The notes beneath the pieces are model-generated. The model worked only from the letters and a program-made list of their open reading frames with translations, ran no database searches and was not told where the DNA came from. A program made the position numbers and the translations under genes. DNA of 5,747 bases from an uncultured Chlamydiae bacterium. GTDB lineage: Bacteria > Chlamydiota > Chlamydiia > Chlamydiales > SM23-39. Location: the NCBI GenBank assembly GCA_903864395.1, contig CAIPFQ010000243.1:1-5747 (forward strand), written 5' to 3'. This document shows positions 5,747 through 5,747 of this stretch, piece by piece; position 1 is the stretch's first letter, and each line of letters begins with the position of its first letter.

Positions 5747-5747
5747 A

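Noticed and set aside
1..5747. Frequent GCGATC/CGATCG-like words across the window
   Set aside because: They are scattered in coding sequence without regular spacing and do not form an array or a recognisable uptake or chi-like motif.

Overview
The window looks like chromosome from a member of the phylum Chlamydiota, more likely an environmental or amoeba-associated lineage than classical Chlamydia. The strongest clue is the first gene. It is a type I signal peptidase with a very long insert between its catalytic lysine region and its C-terminal conserved box, a C-terminal membrane segment and an N-terminal cytosolic extension, which is the layout of chlamydial LepB. The assignment rests on recognising protein families by eye; no database search was run. 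I see no mobile element, CRISPR array, tRNA or rRNA, and the region reads as ordinary core plus lineage-specific chromosome.

Layout. Bases 1-1799 (+) carry lepB without its true 5' end: the frame is open to the window edge, so the ATG at 117 is probably internal. Its stop overlaps by 4 bases the stop of a convergent minus-strand gene (1796-2620) for an exported, mainly helical protein that I cannot place in a family. Upstream of that, also on the minus strand, lies a gene for an outer-membrane beta-barrel of the MetA-pathway-like type (2678-3643). The exported-protein gene has its own SD and a TATAAT hexamer in the 57-base gap between the two.

Only 26 bases from the beta-barrel start, and divergent from it, begins a plus-strand gene set: a DUF192 protein (3670-4089), a dicarboxylate/amino acid:cation symporter (4086-5390, ATGA overlap) and a cold-shock protein (5392-5610, one base after the symporter stop). 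The divergent gap holds a 6-bp-arm inverted repeat overlapping the DUF192 start codon, and neither start has a convincing SD. After the cold-shock gene come two perfect hairpins, probably terminators, and then the 3' end of a minus-strand gene that leaves the window.

How the genes fit together. Most products work at the envelope. LepB would process exported proteins such as the helical protein and the beta-barrel, and the symporter would import acidic amino acids across the inner membrane. The tight DUF192-symporter-csp spacing suggests one transcript, although a cold-shock RNA chaperone is an unexpected last gene. I found no clearly novel system. The points most worth a second look are the divergent control region, the altered NMDGT motif of the symporter and the unassigned exported protein.
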